NCBI RefSeq assembly: GCF_008039615.1
Contig: NZ_VDUZ01000028.1
Span: 48,823-112,822 of the forward strand
Length of the DNA stretch: 64,000 nucleotides
DNA from: Vineibacter terrae
Lineage (GTDB): Bacteria; Pseudomonadota; Alphaproteobacteria; Reyranellales; Reyranellaceae
Direction: 5' to 3'
Under the pieces are notes generated by a model. The model had not been told where the DNA came from. It saw nothing but the letters and a program-made list of their open reading frames with translations, and made no database searches. The translations under genes and the position numbers were made by a program. The stretch's first letter is position 1. Each line of letters starts with the position of its first letter. This document shows, in pieces, positions 42,948-51,481 of this stretch.

Positions 42948-43601
42948 GTGATCCTCGACCCGCAACTTCTGTGGCTCTATCTCGGGGCCGTGGCGCTGCT
43001 GATCCTCACGCCGGGGCCCGATACCTTCCTGGTCGCCAGCACCAGCGCCACGCATGGCGTGCGTGCCGGCACGCTGGCGGCATTGGGCGTGTTCTGCGGC
43101 TGCCTGGTCCATGTCACCCTGGCGACGACCGGCATCAGCGCCCTGATCGCGGCATCGCCCTGGGCGTTCGGCATCCTGAAGATGGCCGGCGCCGCCTATC
43201 TCTGCTGGCTGGGCGTGCTGGCGCTGCGCGACGCCTGGCGGGGCCACGCCCTCGGCGCCGGCACATCCAGGCCGGCAGTTCCCGCCGACCGGTCGACGCT
43301 GGGCCTGTTCCTGCGCGGCGCCGTGACGAATGCGCTCAATCCCAAGGCCGCCGTCTTCTTCGTCGCCTTCCTGCCGCAGTTCGTCGAGCCGTCGCTGGGC
43401 CACACGTCGCTGCAGCTGGCCTTGCTGGGCATGATCTTCAACGTGCCGGGCACGCTCTACCTGATCGGCTTGGCGGCCGTCAGCGGCCGAGCCACGGCCT
43501 CGCTGCGCCGGGTCCCGTGGGTGCGGCGGACGCTCGATGCCGTCGTCGGCGTCTTCTTCATCGGACTGGCGGCCCACATGGTGCGCGCCCAGGCCAAATA
43601 G
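42948..43601 (+). CDS. LysE/RhtB-family amino acid exporter
   Basis: The 217-residue protein has six helices and the RhtB start ILTPGPDTFLVASTSATHGVRAG--AALGV. Export of amino acids or homoserine lactones is the usual role. The start is GTG at 42948. A near-identical 14-nt direct repeat lies just upstream, in which an ATG (42934) is followed by a stop after four more codons, so that ATG cannot start the gene. Confidence 0.9.
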   Translation: MILDPQLLWLYLGAVALLILTPGPDTFLVASTSATHGVRAGTLAALGVFCGCLVHVTLATTGISALIAASPWAFGILKMAGAAYLCWLGVLALRDAWRGHALGAGTSRPAVPADRSTLGLFLRGAVTNALNPKAAVFFVAFLPQFVEPSLGHTSLQLALLGMIFNVPGTLYLIGLAAVSGRATASLRRVPWVRRTLDAVVGVFFIGLAAHMVRAQAK

Positions 43602-43673
43602 GGCCCCACCCGGCACCGTGTCTTGACTCCCTTCGCGGTGATCGCCGTTATGGCGCGCTGACAGGAGCAGGAC

Positions 43674-44054
43674 ATGGAGTACGACCGCAACAACGTCTTT
43701 GCGCGCATCCTGCGCGGCGAGCTGCCGTGCAAGAAGGTCTTCGAGGATGAGCATGCGCTGGCGTTTCACGACATCAATCCTTTGGCGCCGGTGCATGTGC
43801 TGGTCGTGCCCAAGGGCGAGTACGTGTCGAACGCCGACTTTTCGGCCCGCGCGCCCGACGCCCTTGTGGTGGGCTTCTGGCGCGCCGTCGGCACGACGGC
43901 GAAGATGCTGGGCCTGGAGCCGGATGGTTACCGGCTGGTTGCCAATCATGGCCCCAATGGCGGCCAGCTGGTCTTCCACTTCCATGTCCACATCTTCGGG
44001 GGCCGGCAGATGAGCCACCGGATGGGCAATATGCCGCGGCCCGGCGATGAATGA
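43674..44054 (+). CDS. HIT-family nucleotide-binding hydrolase
   Basis: The 126-residue protein has the HIT triad in FHFHVHIFGG near the end and the start NNVFARILRGELPCKKVFEDEHALAFHDINP-APVHVLV. Members hydrolyse or bind dinucleotide polyphosphates and AMP-linked compounds. AGGAGCAGGAC precedes the ATG. The gene following it starts 77 nt after its stop. Confidence 0.93.
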   Translation: MEYDRNNVFARILRGELPCKKVFEDEHALAFHDINPLAPVHVLVVPKGEYVSNADFSARAPDALVVGFWRAVGTTAKMLGLEPDGYRLVANHGPNGGQLVFHFHVHIFGGRQMSHRMGNMPRPGDE

Positions 44055-44131
44055 CGGCCGGGCCGGATGCCACGCCGGCGCCCCAATGGCTTCCTACATC
44101 GCATCAACCTGATATGCCTGTCGGAGACCCC

Positions 44132-44704
44132 ATGCGACGCCTCGGTCCCGCTCCGCTCGCCCTGCTGGCGCTGGCGCTGCCATCGGCAGGTCTGCGCGCC
44201 GAGCCGCTGCCGAAGCCAACCACGGACTATGTCGCCGAAGGCACGATCACGTCCGGCAAGAAAGGCAGCAGCCCGGCCTCGGTGCGCCACGGCGCCGGCA
44301 AGCTGCGCGTCGACACCGAGGTCGACGGCAAGAAGGCAGCGATCTTCATCGATCTGGAGGCGCGCACGGCCACCGTGGTCAGCCAGCGCCTGGGCCAGAA
44401 GATCGCCATGCAGATCGATCCGGAGCGGGCGGGCGAGGCCGTGAGCATGCTGGACCGCGATGCCAGGCGTGTCGGCGAGGCGAAGATCGCGGGCGAAACG
44501 TGCGATGAGTACGAGTTCGAAACCGCCAAGGGGCATACCGTGGTGACCTGTGTCACCCGTGACGGCATTGCCCTGCGCACGCGCGATGTCAGCCGCAACC
44601 GGGTGATCTGGGAAGCCTCGCGCGTGACGCGCGGGCCGCAGGACGCCGCGCAGCTGGTGGTCCCGTCGGACGCCCTGCCCCTGCAGATTCCCAAGCTGCG
44701 CTAG
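44132..44704 (+). CDS. Exported DUF4412-like protein
   Basis: The 190-residue protein has a signal peptide (LAPLALLALALPSAGLRA) and a beta-rich domain with repeated short strands: RHGAGKLRVDTEVDGKKAAIFIDLEARTATVVSQRLGQ, then ETCDEYEF-TAKGHTVVTCVTRDGIALRT. The pattern resembles DUF4412 or outer-membrane lipoprotein-sorting-like proteins. Two Cys in the second half could form a disulfide. GGAG 6 nt upstream supports the ATG at 44132. Function unknown. Confidence 0.7.
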   Translation: MRRLGPAPLALLALALPSAGLRAEPLPKPTTDYVAEGTITSGKKGSSPASVRHGAGKLRVDTEVDGKKAAIFIDLEARTATVVSQRLGQKIAMQIDPERAGEAVSMLDRDARRVGEAKIAGETCDEYEFETAKGHTVVTCVTRDGIALRTRDVSRNRVIWEASRVTRGPQDAAQLVVPSDALPLQIPKLR

Positions 44705-44774
44705 CCCGGTTCCGGACGCCGGGGCGCCGTCGGAAATTGCCGTCAGGTGGCGGATAGCGCAGGATCGTCGCGGG

Positions 44775-45956
44775 ATGTTCACTGCGGGCATGACCGAGAT
44801 GAGCCGATCTTTCTTCGCCCCGAGCCGCGCGACGCCGCGTGAAGCCGTCGTGCCGGCCCCCGCCATGAGCGCGTCCGACGGTGACATGCCGGATGCCGAG
44901 GCCTGCTGGGCGGCGCTGCGCCGCCGCGACCGGGCATTCAACGGCCGGTTCTACTTCGCCGTGAGGACGACGGGCGTGTACTGCCTGCCGTCGTGCGGCG
45001 CGCGCACGCCGCGGCGCGAGAATGTCGCTTTCCATGCTTCATGCGAGGCAGCCGAGGCGGCAGGATTCCGCCCTTGCAAGCGCTGCCGGCCGCGTGAGTG
45101 GCTGACCGACAAGGGCCTGAGCCGGGCGGTGGCCACGGCGTGCCGGCTGCTCGATGATATCGATGCCGACACACCGCCGTCGCTCGAGGCCATCGCGCGC
45201 AAGGTGGGCATCACCGCCTCGACGCTCACCCGTCGCTTCCAGCGCGAGCTCGGGGTCAGTCCCCGCGACTGGCTGGCGGCGCGCAAGACCGGTCGCTTCA
45301 AGGCGGCGCTCAAGAGCGGCGAGAGCGTGACGGAAGCTCTGTACGGCGCCGGCTACGGCTCCTCCAGTCGCGTCTATGAGAACGCCGACAAGGTGCTGGG
45401 CATGACGCCGGCGACCTACCGCAAGGGCGGCGCCGGCGCCCGCATCGCCTATGCCATCGCCGACAGCGATCACGGCCGGGTGCTGGTCGGCGCCACGCGC
45501 AAGGGCATTGCGGCGGTCTATCTCGGCGACAACGACACGAAGCTGGCCGACGACCTGCTCCGCGACTTCCCGGCAGCCGAGATCGTCCGCGACAACGATG
45601 CGCTGGAGCCGCGCGTGAAGGCGGTGCTGGCGCGGCTCGACGGCCGCAAGCCCAGCGCGATCGATGCCGTCGACCTGCCGCTCGACATTGTCGGCACCGC
45701 GTTCCAGTGGCGCGTCTGGAAAGCGTTGACCGACATTCCGGTCGGCGAGACGCTGACATACGGTGCGATCGCCGAGAGGCTCGGCGAGCCCGGCGCAGCC
45801 CGCGCCGTCGGCCGCGCCTGCGCGACCAATCCCGTGGCGATCGTCGTGCCGTGCCATCGCGCGGTCGGGGCCAGCGGCGCGCTTACCGGCTACCGCTGGG
45901 GTGTCGATCGCAAGAGGAAGATCCTGGCCGAGGAGAAGCGCCGCGCGGCGCGTTGA
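44775..45956 (+). CDS. ada: Ada: DNA alkyl-repair methyltransferase and AraC-type regulator
   Basis: This 393-residue protein has the three Ada parts. The N-terminal zinc domain has four Cys (YCLPSCGART ... FRPCKRCRP), the first being the phosphotriester acceptor. The middle domain is an AraC helix-turn-helix (SLEAIARKVGITASTLTRRFQRELG). The C-terminal domain holds PCHRAVG with the O6-methylguanine acceptor Cys. After self-methylation it activates its own gene. The first 30 residues before the conserved part are unusual; starts at 44790, 44799 or 44865 are possible. Confidence 0.94.
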   Translation: MFTAGMTEMSRSFFAPSRATPREAVVPAPAMSASDGDMPDAEACWAALRRRDRAFNGRFYFAVRTTGVYCLPSCGARTPRRENVAFHASCEAAEAAGFRPCKRCRPREWLTDKGLSRAVATACRLLDDIDADTPPSLEAIARKVGITASTLTRRFQRELGVSPRDWLAARKTGRFKAALKSGESVTEALYGAGYGSSSRVYENADKVLGMTPATYRKGGAGARIAYAIADSDHGRVLVGATRKGIAAVYLGDNDTKLADDLLRDFPAAEIVRDNDALEPRVKAVLARLDGRKPSAIDAVDLPLDIVGTAFQWRVWKALTDIPVGETLTYGAIAERLGEPGAARAVGRACATNPVAIVVPCHRAVGASGALTGYRWGVDRKRKILAEEKRRAAR

Positions 45957-45988
45957 AATCTGCTTCAATCAGCAGCGCGGCAGGCGCC

Positions 45989-46255
45989 TCAGCGCTTGTC
46001 GCGCCCTGTTTCATCTTCCGACTCGGACTGATGGCTGGCCCCATCCTTCATCGCACCCTCGACCGCTGCCTGCTGACCGTCCCGCTCGATCAGGTCCAGG
46101 ACGTCCTGCGGCAAAGGCTCGTGCGCAATGTCGTCGTACATCGCATGGAGCTGGCGGTTGAGCCAGACGTCGAACGGCCTTTCCTCGCGGGACGCGTGCG
46201 ACGGCTGCTTGCGCGGACGCAGCTCTGGAGGGGTCTCGTGCCGATCATCGGCCAT
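45989..46255 (-). CDS. nepR: Anti-sigma factor NepR
   Basis: The 88-residue protein contains the NepR core (FDVWLNRQLHAMYDDIAHEPLPQDVLDLIE), two helices that wrap around EcfG. In the general stress response of alphaproteobacteria, phosphorylated PhyR binds NepR and frees the sigma factor. The start at 46255 has GAGGGG 6 nt upstream. It follows the two ECF sigma genes on the same strand. No phyR lies in the window. Confidence 0.9.
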   Translation of the reverse strand: MADDRHETPPELRPRKQPSHASREERPFDVWLNRQLHAMYDDIAHEPLPQDVLDLIERDGQQAAVEGAMKDGASHQSESEDETGRDKR

Positions 46256-46383
46256 GACGCCCCTCGCGCGGCTTCCGGGCATCAATGCGTGAACCACCGT
46301 ACATCGAGGGCTTCACCGACCATATGGGGCTCAAATGCCGTCCGGCCAACAGCACAACCCCGACGCAACAGCTGGGTATGCTA

Positions 46384-46989
46384 TCACGGATTGGGCTCAG
46401 GCGGGGACGAAAACGATGTCCCGCGCCGATCGTGGCGGGAGGCGTCCGCGCGTTCGCCGTTGACGGCATCGATTGCCGCCTGCGCGGTGTCGCCGTCGCC
46501 GACCAGCAGCCGCTCGAGCATGTCGCGGGCACGCGAAATGCGGCTCTTGATGGTGCCGACCGAAACACCGGCATGGCGCGCGATCTGCTCGTAGGACTGG
46601 CCGTCGACGACGGCCAGGACCAGGGCCTCGCGCTGCCCGACGGACAGCTTTCCGAAGGCCATCAGGAACTCCGCCATCACCAGGCCACGGTCCTGGTGCG
46701 CCGGATGCGACAGCGCGTTGCAGATGGTCTCGTCGAGCGGCACGGTCGGGCGCAAGCGCCGCAGGCCGGAGATGAATTCATTGCGCTGGATGCGGAACAC
46801 CCACGCCGAGAAGCAGGTTCCCGGCCGGAAGCTCTTCTGGCCCGCCAGGGCTTTCACGACGGTCTCCTGCACCAGATCATCGGCACGGTCGCGGTCGCGC
46901 GTCAGGGACAACGCGTAGACCCGCAGCCGGGGGAGGATCGCCTTCAGGTCGGCGTGAAAGTTGGTGGCCTTGGCTTCTGCCGTCGACAT
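46384..46989 (-). CDS. ECF sigma factor, EcfG-like, copy 2
   Basis: The 201-residue protein has sigma-2 (LPRLRVYALSLTRDRDRADDLVQETVVKAL, FRPGTCFSAWVFRIQRNEFIS) and sigma-4 (LSVGQREALVLAVVDGQSYEQIARHAGVSVGTIKSRISRAR) domains, as in EcfG-type factors. A tail of about 35 residues, not needed for the fold, follows. It is 129 nt before nepR and 138 nt after copy 1, all on one strand, so the three could form one operon or respond to each other. Confidence 0.9.
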   Translation of the reverse strand: MSTAEAKATNFHADLKAILPRLRVYALSLTRDRDRADDLVQETVVKALAGQKSFRPGTCFSAWVFRIQRNEFISGLRRLRPTVPLDETICNALSHPAHQDRGLVMAEFLMAFGKLSVGQREALVLAVVDGQSYEQIARHAGVSVGTIKSRISRARDMLERLLVGDGDTAQAAIDAVNGERADASRHDRRGTSFSSPPEPNP

Positions 46990-47127
46990 CGTGCTGCTCC
47001 GTCGAGGTTCTTGATTAGGCTTGCGTGGGATCAATGCCGCGGCCAGTGAAAGGGTTGCCGGATTCCTTCATTTTGCTGGATTTTGATTAAAATTGCCGAT
47101 CAACCACATTCAGTAGTGGTGTCCGGT

Positions 47128-47649
47128 TCATGCCATGGCTTCGGCCAGCTGCCGTCGAGCCCGCGAGACGCGGGCCTTCATCGTTCCGACGGCGCAGCCG
47201 CACAGCTCGGCAGCCTCCTCGTAGGAGAAGCCGCCTGCACCAACCAGGATCAGCGCTTCCCGGTACTGCGGATTGAGGCGCCAGAGCGCTGCCGTCAGGT
47301 CCATCAGCTCAGCCCGATGCTCGGGCGAGGGCACGACATTATCGCTGCAGGCGCTGTCCAGGGCGTCGCGGCGCCGGCGCATCGATCTGAGGTCGGAATA
47401 GAATTGCGTCCGCATGATCGTGAAAAGCCAGGCCTTCAGATTGGTGCCGGCTTCGAACTGGTGCTGCTTGGCCAGCGCTGTCGCGATGGTGTTCTGCAGC
47501 AGGTCGTCGGCTGCGGCGCGCTCACGGCACAGGAAGCGGCTGAAGGCACGCAGGTCAGGCAGCAGGGTGATCAGCTCTTCCTTCAACGCACCCATGCCGC
47601 CCGACGACGGGGCAAGGCTTTCGGGTTGCGTCTTGGTGCCTTCGTTCAT
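47128..47649 (-). CDS. ECF sigma factor, EcfG-like, copy 1
   Basis: The 173-residue protein has sigma-2 (LPDLRAFSRFLCRERAAADDLLQNTIATAL, FEAGTNLKAWLFTIMRTQFYSDLR) and sigma-4 (LNPQYREALILVGAGGFSYEEAAELCGCAVGTMKARVSRAR) domains. NLKAWLFTI and the RTQFYSDLR helix are typical of EcfG, the general stress sigma factor. The likely ATG is at 47649. It diverges from a frameshifted csbD gene whose promoter has the EcfG consensus. Confidence 0.92.
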   Translation of the reverse strand: MNEGTKTQPESLAPSSGGMGALKEELITLLPDLRAFSRFLCRERAAADDLLQNTIATALAKQHQFEAGTNLKAWLFTIMRTQFYSDLRSMRRRRDALDSACSDNVVPSPEHRAELMDLTAALWRLNPQYREALILVGAGGFSYEEAAELCGCAVGTMKARVSRARRQLAEAMA

Positions 47650-47714
47650 GCACCGCACATGGGGCCTGAGCACCGTGGAGAGAAGGGCTTAATCTGTGGC
47701 GTCCGGGATTTGCA

Positions 47715-47739
47715 GGAACCGTCAATGGGTTGCGGCGTT
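47715..47739 (+). promoter_or_regulatory. EcfG-type promoter (GGAAC-N16-CGTT)
   Basis: GGAAC at 47715-47719 and CGTT at 47736-47739 are separated by 16 nt, an exact match to the alphaproteobacterial general stress consensus GGAAC-N16/17-CGTT. It points into the csbD-like gene, whose ATG lies 53 nt downstream. Confidence 0.75.
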
Positions 47740-47791
47740 GCCCTCGCTCCCGATCTGCCTGCGATGCGCGGCGAGCCGAGGCGGCATTGTG

Positions 47792-47942
47792 ATGAGCTGG
47801 GAGCGGATTGATGGCAACTGGAGGCAATTCTCGGGCAAGATCAAGGAAGGCTGGCAAGCTGACCGACGACGATATCAAGGTCGTCAGCGGCAAGCGCGAC
47901 ATCTTACGCGAAGCACTCGTCCGTTATCCTGAGTGTTTGTGA
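47792..47942 (+). pseudogene. Frameshifted CsbD-like stress protein gene
   Basis: From the ATG the frame reads MSWERIDGNWRQFSGKIKEGW, the start of CsbD-family stress proteins. After TGG (47852-47854) one extra base (or two missing) shifts the frame; from 47856 the next frame reads KLTDDDIKVVSGKRDILREAL and ends at TGA 47940-47942, the rest of the family pattern. Restoring the frame gives about 50 residues. Either the gene is inactivated, or a sequencing error or programmed shift is present. The upstream EcfG promoter fits its stress role. Confidence 0.75.
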
Positions 47943-48329
47943 TTCTAATCCTCCCCCATGGAACAGCGAATCCGTTCGAACATCCCCCATCCGCCTCTGT
48001 CGACGCGACAGCGTCGAAACGTCATTTCGGAGCACCTTCCCCCTCCGGGGAGGGAATGAGTCACACGCGCTCAGGATGACAGCGGCGTTGACCCCCGAGA
48101 TGTGTATAGCAGGATTGCAGGCACCGGCGCGCGCGTGAAGCGGCCTTGAGAATCACATTTCGGCAACGGGTGAAAGCGCGAAATCAGTTTGCCCGCCTTG
48201 CGGCGATGCGGGCAAAAAAGCCAAGCAATTTTCCCAGCTCTCCGCTAGCGTTCGGCATCACGCGGCCACGGCCGCGCCATCTGCGTTTGCAACACCGCGC
48301 GTCCGAGGACGTGCCGCTTGGGGGAGTCC
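47943..48329. other. Intergenic region, 387 bp, with repeat debris
   Basis: No gene is seen. CCTCCCCCATGG, CCCCCATCCGCCTCTGTCGACGCG and CCCCCTCCGGGGAGGG at 47949-48057 look like degraded family B-type or related palindromic repeat pieces. GCTCAGGATGAC at 48069-48080 is a family A-like end. The part from 48140 on should hold the promoter of the thioesterase gene; an A-rich stretch with GCAAAAAAGCC lies there (48211-48223). Confidence 0.5.
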
Positions 48330-48749
48330 ATGTCGGAACCGCTGACTGTCGAGGTTGTCACAGCTTGGCTTGCCGATTCGCCGTTCATCAGCTTTCTGAA
48401 CCTCACGGTCGAGTCGCTCGATGAGAAGGCCCAGACGGTCACCATGAAGATGCCGATGCGGCCCGAGCTCGAGCGCGCGGCCGGCACCGGGCAGTTCCAT
48501 GGCGGTCCGATCGCCTCGTTCATCGACACGGTCGGCGACTATGCCGTCGCCATCGTGCTCAAGGGCGGCGTGCCGACCATCAACTTCCGCGTCGACTACC
48601 TGCGTCCCTCGGTGGGAACGTTCCTGCGCGGCAAGGCCACGGTGCGCCGGCTGGGTCGCACGGTGGCGGTGGTCGACATCGACGTGACCGACGATCAGGG
48701 CCGGCTATGCGCCGTCGGTCGCGGCACCTATTCCGCGCAAGTGGGCTAG
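48330..48749 (+). CDS. PaaI-type hotdog thioesterase
   Basis: The 139-residue protein has the hotdog motif GTGQFHGGPIASFIDTVGDYAVA, with the H-GG-----D arrangement of PaaI/YdiI-type acyl-CoA thioesterases. Such enzymes hydrolyse aromatic or medium-chain acyl-CoAs. GGGGGAG just before the ATG at 48330 supports the start. The acyl-CoA synthetase gene follows after 11 nt, so the pair makes and breaks acyl-CoA in the same pathway. Confidence 0.9.
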   Translation: MSEPLTVEVVTAWLADSPFISFLNLTVESLDEKAQTVTMKMPMRPELERAAGTGQFHGGPIASFIDTVGDYAVAIVLKGGVPTINFRVDYLRPSVGTFLRGKATVRRLGRTVAVVDIDVTDDQGRLCAVGRGTYSAQVG

Positions 48750-48760
48750 GAGCGACGGTC

Positions 48761-50302
48761 ATGTACCGACCTCCGTATGAACGGGACCCGGATGTCACCA
48801 ACCTTGGCGACGTCTTCGATCCCCAGGCACCCGACGACCGTGCCTGGGTGATCGATGTCGAGCCGGACGGCAACGCGACCACGCTGACCTACGGCGAGGC
48901 GCGCGCGCTCATCGATGCGGTCGCGCGCGGCCTGTCGCGCCGCGGCCTGTCGCGGGGCGCATCCGTGGGGATCCTGTCGGCGAACCGGGCCGAGGTGCTG
49001 ATCGCCTATTTCGGCATCATGCGGGCCGGATTCGTGGCCGTGCCGATCAACCACAAGCTGCCGCGCGACGTGGTCGATCACATCGTCAAGGACTCGGCGA
49101 TCGCGCTGATGTACGCCGATGCCGAACGCGCCACGATGGTGCCCTCGCATCTGCCGATGATCCCACTCGATGCGACCGCTGCCGGCTGGCGCGACCATCT
49201 CGATCCCGGCGCCTTCACGGCCGTCGCCATGGAGCCCGACGAGCCGGCCACGATCCTCTACACGTCGGGCTCGACCGGCATGCCCAAGGGGGTGCCGCTG
49301 CTGCACGGTCCGTATGTGTGGATGGTCAACCGCGACATCGGCCTGCGTGACGTGCTGAGCGGCAAGGCCGCGATCGTCGCCGCGCCGCTGTTCCATATGA
49401 ACGCGCTCTTCTTCTCCAAGCAGATCGCCCAGCTCGGCGCCACCAACGTGCTGCTGCGCCAGTTCAGCGGCCGTGCCTATATCGAGGCCATCGACCGCTA
49501 TCGCGTGACGGTGCTGACCTCGGTGCCGACCATGCTGGCGCTGGCCGTGCGCGAGCGCGAGGCGTTGGCGCGGGCCGACCTCTCCTGCGTGAAGTTCGTC
49601 TTCACCGGCTCGGCGCCGCTCACGCAGGCGCTGGCCGACACCGTGCGCGCCACTTTCCCCGGCGCCGTGTTCTCCAACGGCTACGGCACCACCGAGGGCG
49701 GACCCAGCCAGTTCGGCCCGCATCCGCAGGGCAAGCCGCGCCCCGACACGGCGATCGGCTATCCTCAGTCCTATGCCGAGGTGAAGCTGGTGGGCGGCGC
49801 GACGCCGGACGAAGGCGTGCTGCATCTGCGCACGCCCACCATGATGCCGGGCTACCTCAACCTGCCGCAGAAGACGCGCGAGAAGCTGAACGACGGCTGG
49901 TACGACACCGGTGACGTGATGCGCCGCGACGCTGACGGCTTCTTCCACTTCGTGGGCCGCGCCGACGACATGTTCGTGTGCGGCGGCGAGAACATCTATC
50001 CCGGCGAGGTCGAGAAGATGCTGGAGCGCCATCCCGCGATCCACCAGGCCTCGGTCGTGCCGGTCGCCGACGAGATCAAGGGCGAGGTGCCGGTCGCGTT
50101 CCTGGTGGCGCGCAAGGGCATGTCGCCGACGGAGGCCGATATCAAGCAGCACGCGCTGGCCAACGGTCCGGCCTATGCCCACCCCCGCCGCGTGGTGTTC
50201 CTGCCCGAGCTGCCGCTGGCCGGCACCAACAAGATCGACCGCAAGGCGCTGATCGGCCGGGCCCGCGAGATGTTCCCCAACGGCGTGCGCGAAGGGCGTT
50301 GA
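48761..50302 (+). CDS. Acyl-CoA synthetase (AMP-forming)
   Basis: The 513-residue ANL-family enzyme activates a carboxylic acid with ATP and CoA. ILYTSGSTGMPKGV is the phosphate loop, FSNGYGTTEGGPS the A5 motif, WYDTGDVMRRDADGFFHFVGR the hinge and NKIDRKAL carries the catalytic Lys. Substrate could be a fatty or aromatic acid. The AGGAG site is 8 nt upstream of the ATG. It is probably co-transcribed with the thioesterase. Confidence 0.93.
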   Translation: MYRPPYERDPDVTNLGDVFDPQAPDDRAWVIDVEPDGNATTLTYGEARALIDAVARGLSRRGLSRGASVGILSANRAEVLIAYFGIMRAGFVAVPINHKLPRDVVDHIVKDSAIALMYADAERATMVPSHLPMIPLDATAAGWRDHLDPGAFTAVAMEPDEPATILYTSGSTGMPKGVPLLHGPYVWMVNRDIGLRDVLSGKAAIVAAPLFHMNALFFSKQIAQLGATNVLLRQFSGRAYIEAIDRYRVTVLTSVPTMLALAVREREALARADLSCVKFVFTGSAPLTQALADTVRATFPGAVFSNGYGTTEGGPSQFGPHPQGKPRPDTAIGYPQSYAEVKLVGGATPDEGVLHLRTPTMMPGYLNLPQKTREKLNDGWYDTGDVMRRDADGFFHFVGRADDMFVCGGENIYPGEVEKMLERHPAIHQASVVPVADEIKGEVPVAFLVARKGMSPTEADIKQHALANGPAYAHPRRVVFLPELPLAGTNKIDRKALIGRAREMFPNGVREGR

Positions 50303-50400
50303 ATCCCTCTTCCGCTTGCGGGAGGGGGAGGCGGCAGACCTTCAGTTCTTCATCCGGCCGCCGCGCTGCGGCGTCCATCATCTCCCGCCGGCGGGAGAGC
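50303..50400. repeat. Small GC-rich inverted repeat between acyl-CoA synthetase and MDR genes
   Basis: CTCTTCCGCTTGCGGGAGGGGGAGG and CTCCCGCCGGCGGGAGAG are each hairpins of the kind seen in family B, and GCCGCCGCGCTGCGGCG lies between. It may be another degraded member of the repeat group or only local palindromes. No gene is present. Confidence 0.4.
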
Positions 50401-50422
50401 GAAATAAGCAAGGAGCAGAGAC

Positions 50423-51439
50423 ATGCGTGCCATCGTGCTGCATCGGCATGGGCCGATCGCGGACATGACCTACGAGACCGGCTTCCCCGATCCGACGCCC
50501 AAATCAGGCGACGTGATCGTGCGCGTGAAGGCCTGTGCGCTGAACTACCACGACGTCTTCACCATCCGCAGCATGCCCGGCATCAAGATCAGCATGCCGC
50601 GCGTCGTCGGGCTGGACCTCGCCGGCGAGATCGCCGAGGTCGGGCCGGATGTCACGGGCTGGAAGGTGGGCGACCGCGTCCTGGTCGATCCCATCGACCG
50701 CGTGCGTGGCGGCCTGACCGGCGAGACCTTCGATGGCGGCATGGCCGAGTACGTGCGCATCGCCGCCCACCAGCTCCTGCGCCTGCCTGAAGGAGTCGGG
50801 TTCGACACCGCGGCCGCGCTGCCCTGCGCCTACGGCACCGCCTATCGCATGATGATGACGCGCGGCGCCGTGAAGGCCGGCGAGAAGGTGCTGATCCTGG
50901 GCGCCTCGGGCGGTGTCGGCACCTGCTGCGTGCAGCTCGCCAAGCTGGTGGGCGCCGAGGTCGCGGTCTGCGCCAGCAGCGACGAGAAGCTGCAGCGGCT
51001 GCGCGCCCTGGGCGCCGACCACCTGATCAACTACGCCACCGAAAACTTCATGGCGGCTTCGCATCGCGTCTTCGGCCGGCCGCGCGTGTTCGGTGCATCG
51101 GCGCCGCCCGACGGCGCCGACGTGGTGGTGAATTTCACGGGCGGCGACACCTGGGTGCCATCGATCCGCTGCCTGCGCCGCCAGGGCCGCCTGCTGACCT
51201 GCGGCGCCACGGCCGGCTTCGATCCCAAGGAGGACATCCGCTACATCTGGACGTTCGAGCAGAACATCATGGGCTCCAACGGCTGGATGAAGGAGGACAT
51301 CGAGGCGCTGCTGGACCTGGTGCAGCAGGGCAAGCTCGACCCCTGCATCGACCAGCGCTTCAAGCTTGCCGACGGCCTGGCCGCCCTGCATGCGCTCGAG
51401 CAGCGCACCATCACCGGTAAGATCATCGTCGAGCCTTGA
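50423..51439 (+). CDS. Zinc-type alcohol dehydrogenase / quinone oxidoreductase (MDR)
   Basis: The 338-residue medium-chain dehydrogenase has the GroES-like N-terminal part (VKACALNYHDVFTIRSMPGIKISMPRVVGLDLAGEIAEVG) and a Rossmann fold with ILGASGGVGTCCVQLAKLVGAEV. The catalytic zinc Cys of true alcohol dehydrogenases is not evident at CALNYHD, which points to the quinone-oxidoreductase side. AGGAG precedes the ATG. It probably acts with the acyl-CoA genes upstream, for example on an enoyl-CoA, but this is not shown. Confidence 0.88.
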   Translation: MRAIVLHRHGPIADMTYETGFPDPTPKSGDVIVRVKACALNYHDVFTIRSMPGIKISMPRVVGLDLAGEIAEVGPDVTGWKVGDRVLVDPIDRVRGGLTGETFDGGMAEYVRIAAHQLLRLPEGVGFDTAAALPCAYGTAYRMMMTRGAVKAGEKVLILGASGGVGTCCVQLAKLVGAEVAVCASSDEKLQRLRALGADHLINYATENFMAASHRVFGRPRVFGASAPPDGADVVVNFTGGDTWVPSIRCLRRQGRLLTCGATAGFDPKEDIRYIWTFEQNIMGSNGWMKEDIEALLDLVQQGKLDPCIDQRFKLADGLAALHALEQRTITGKIIVEP

Positions 51440-51481
51440 TGTTCTTGGAGCGCGGGCGCGGCGATCGCCTATGACTCTCCC

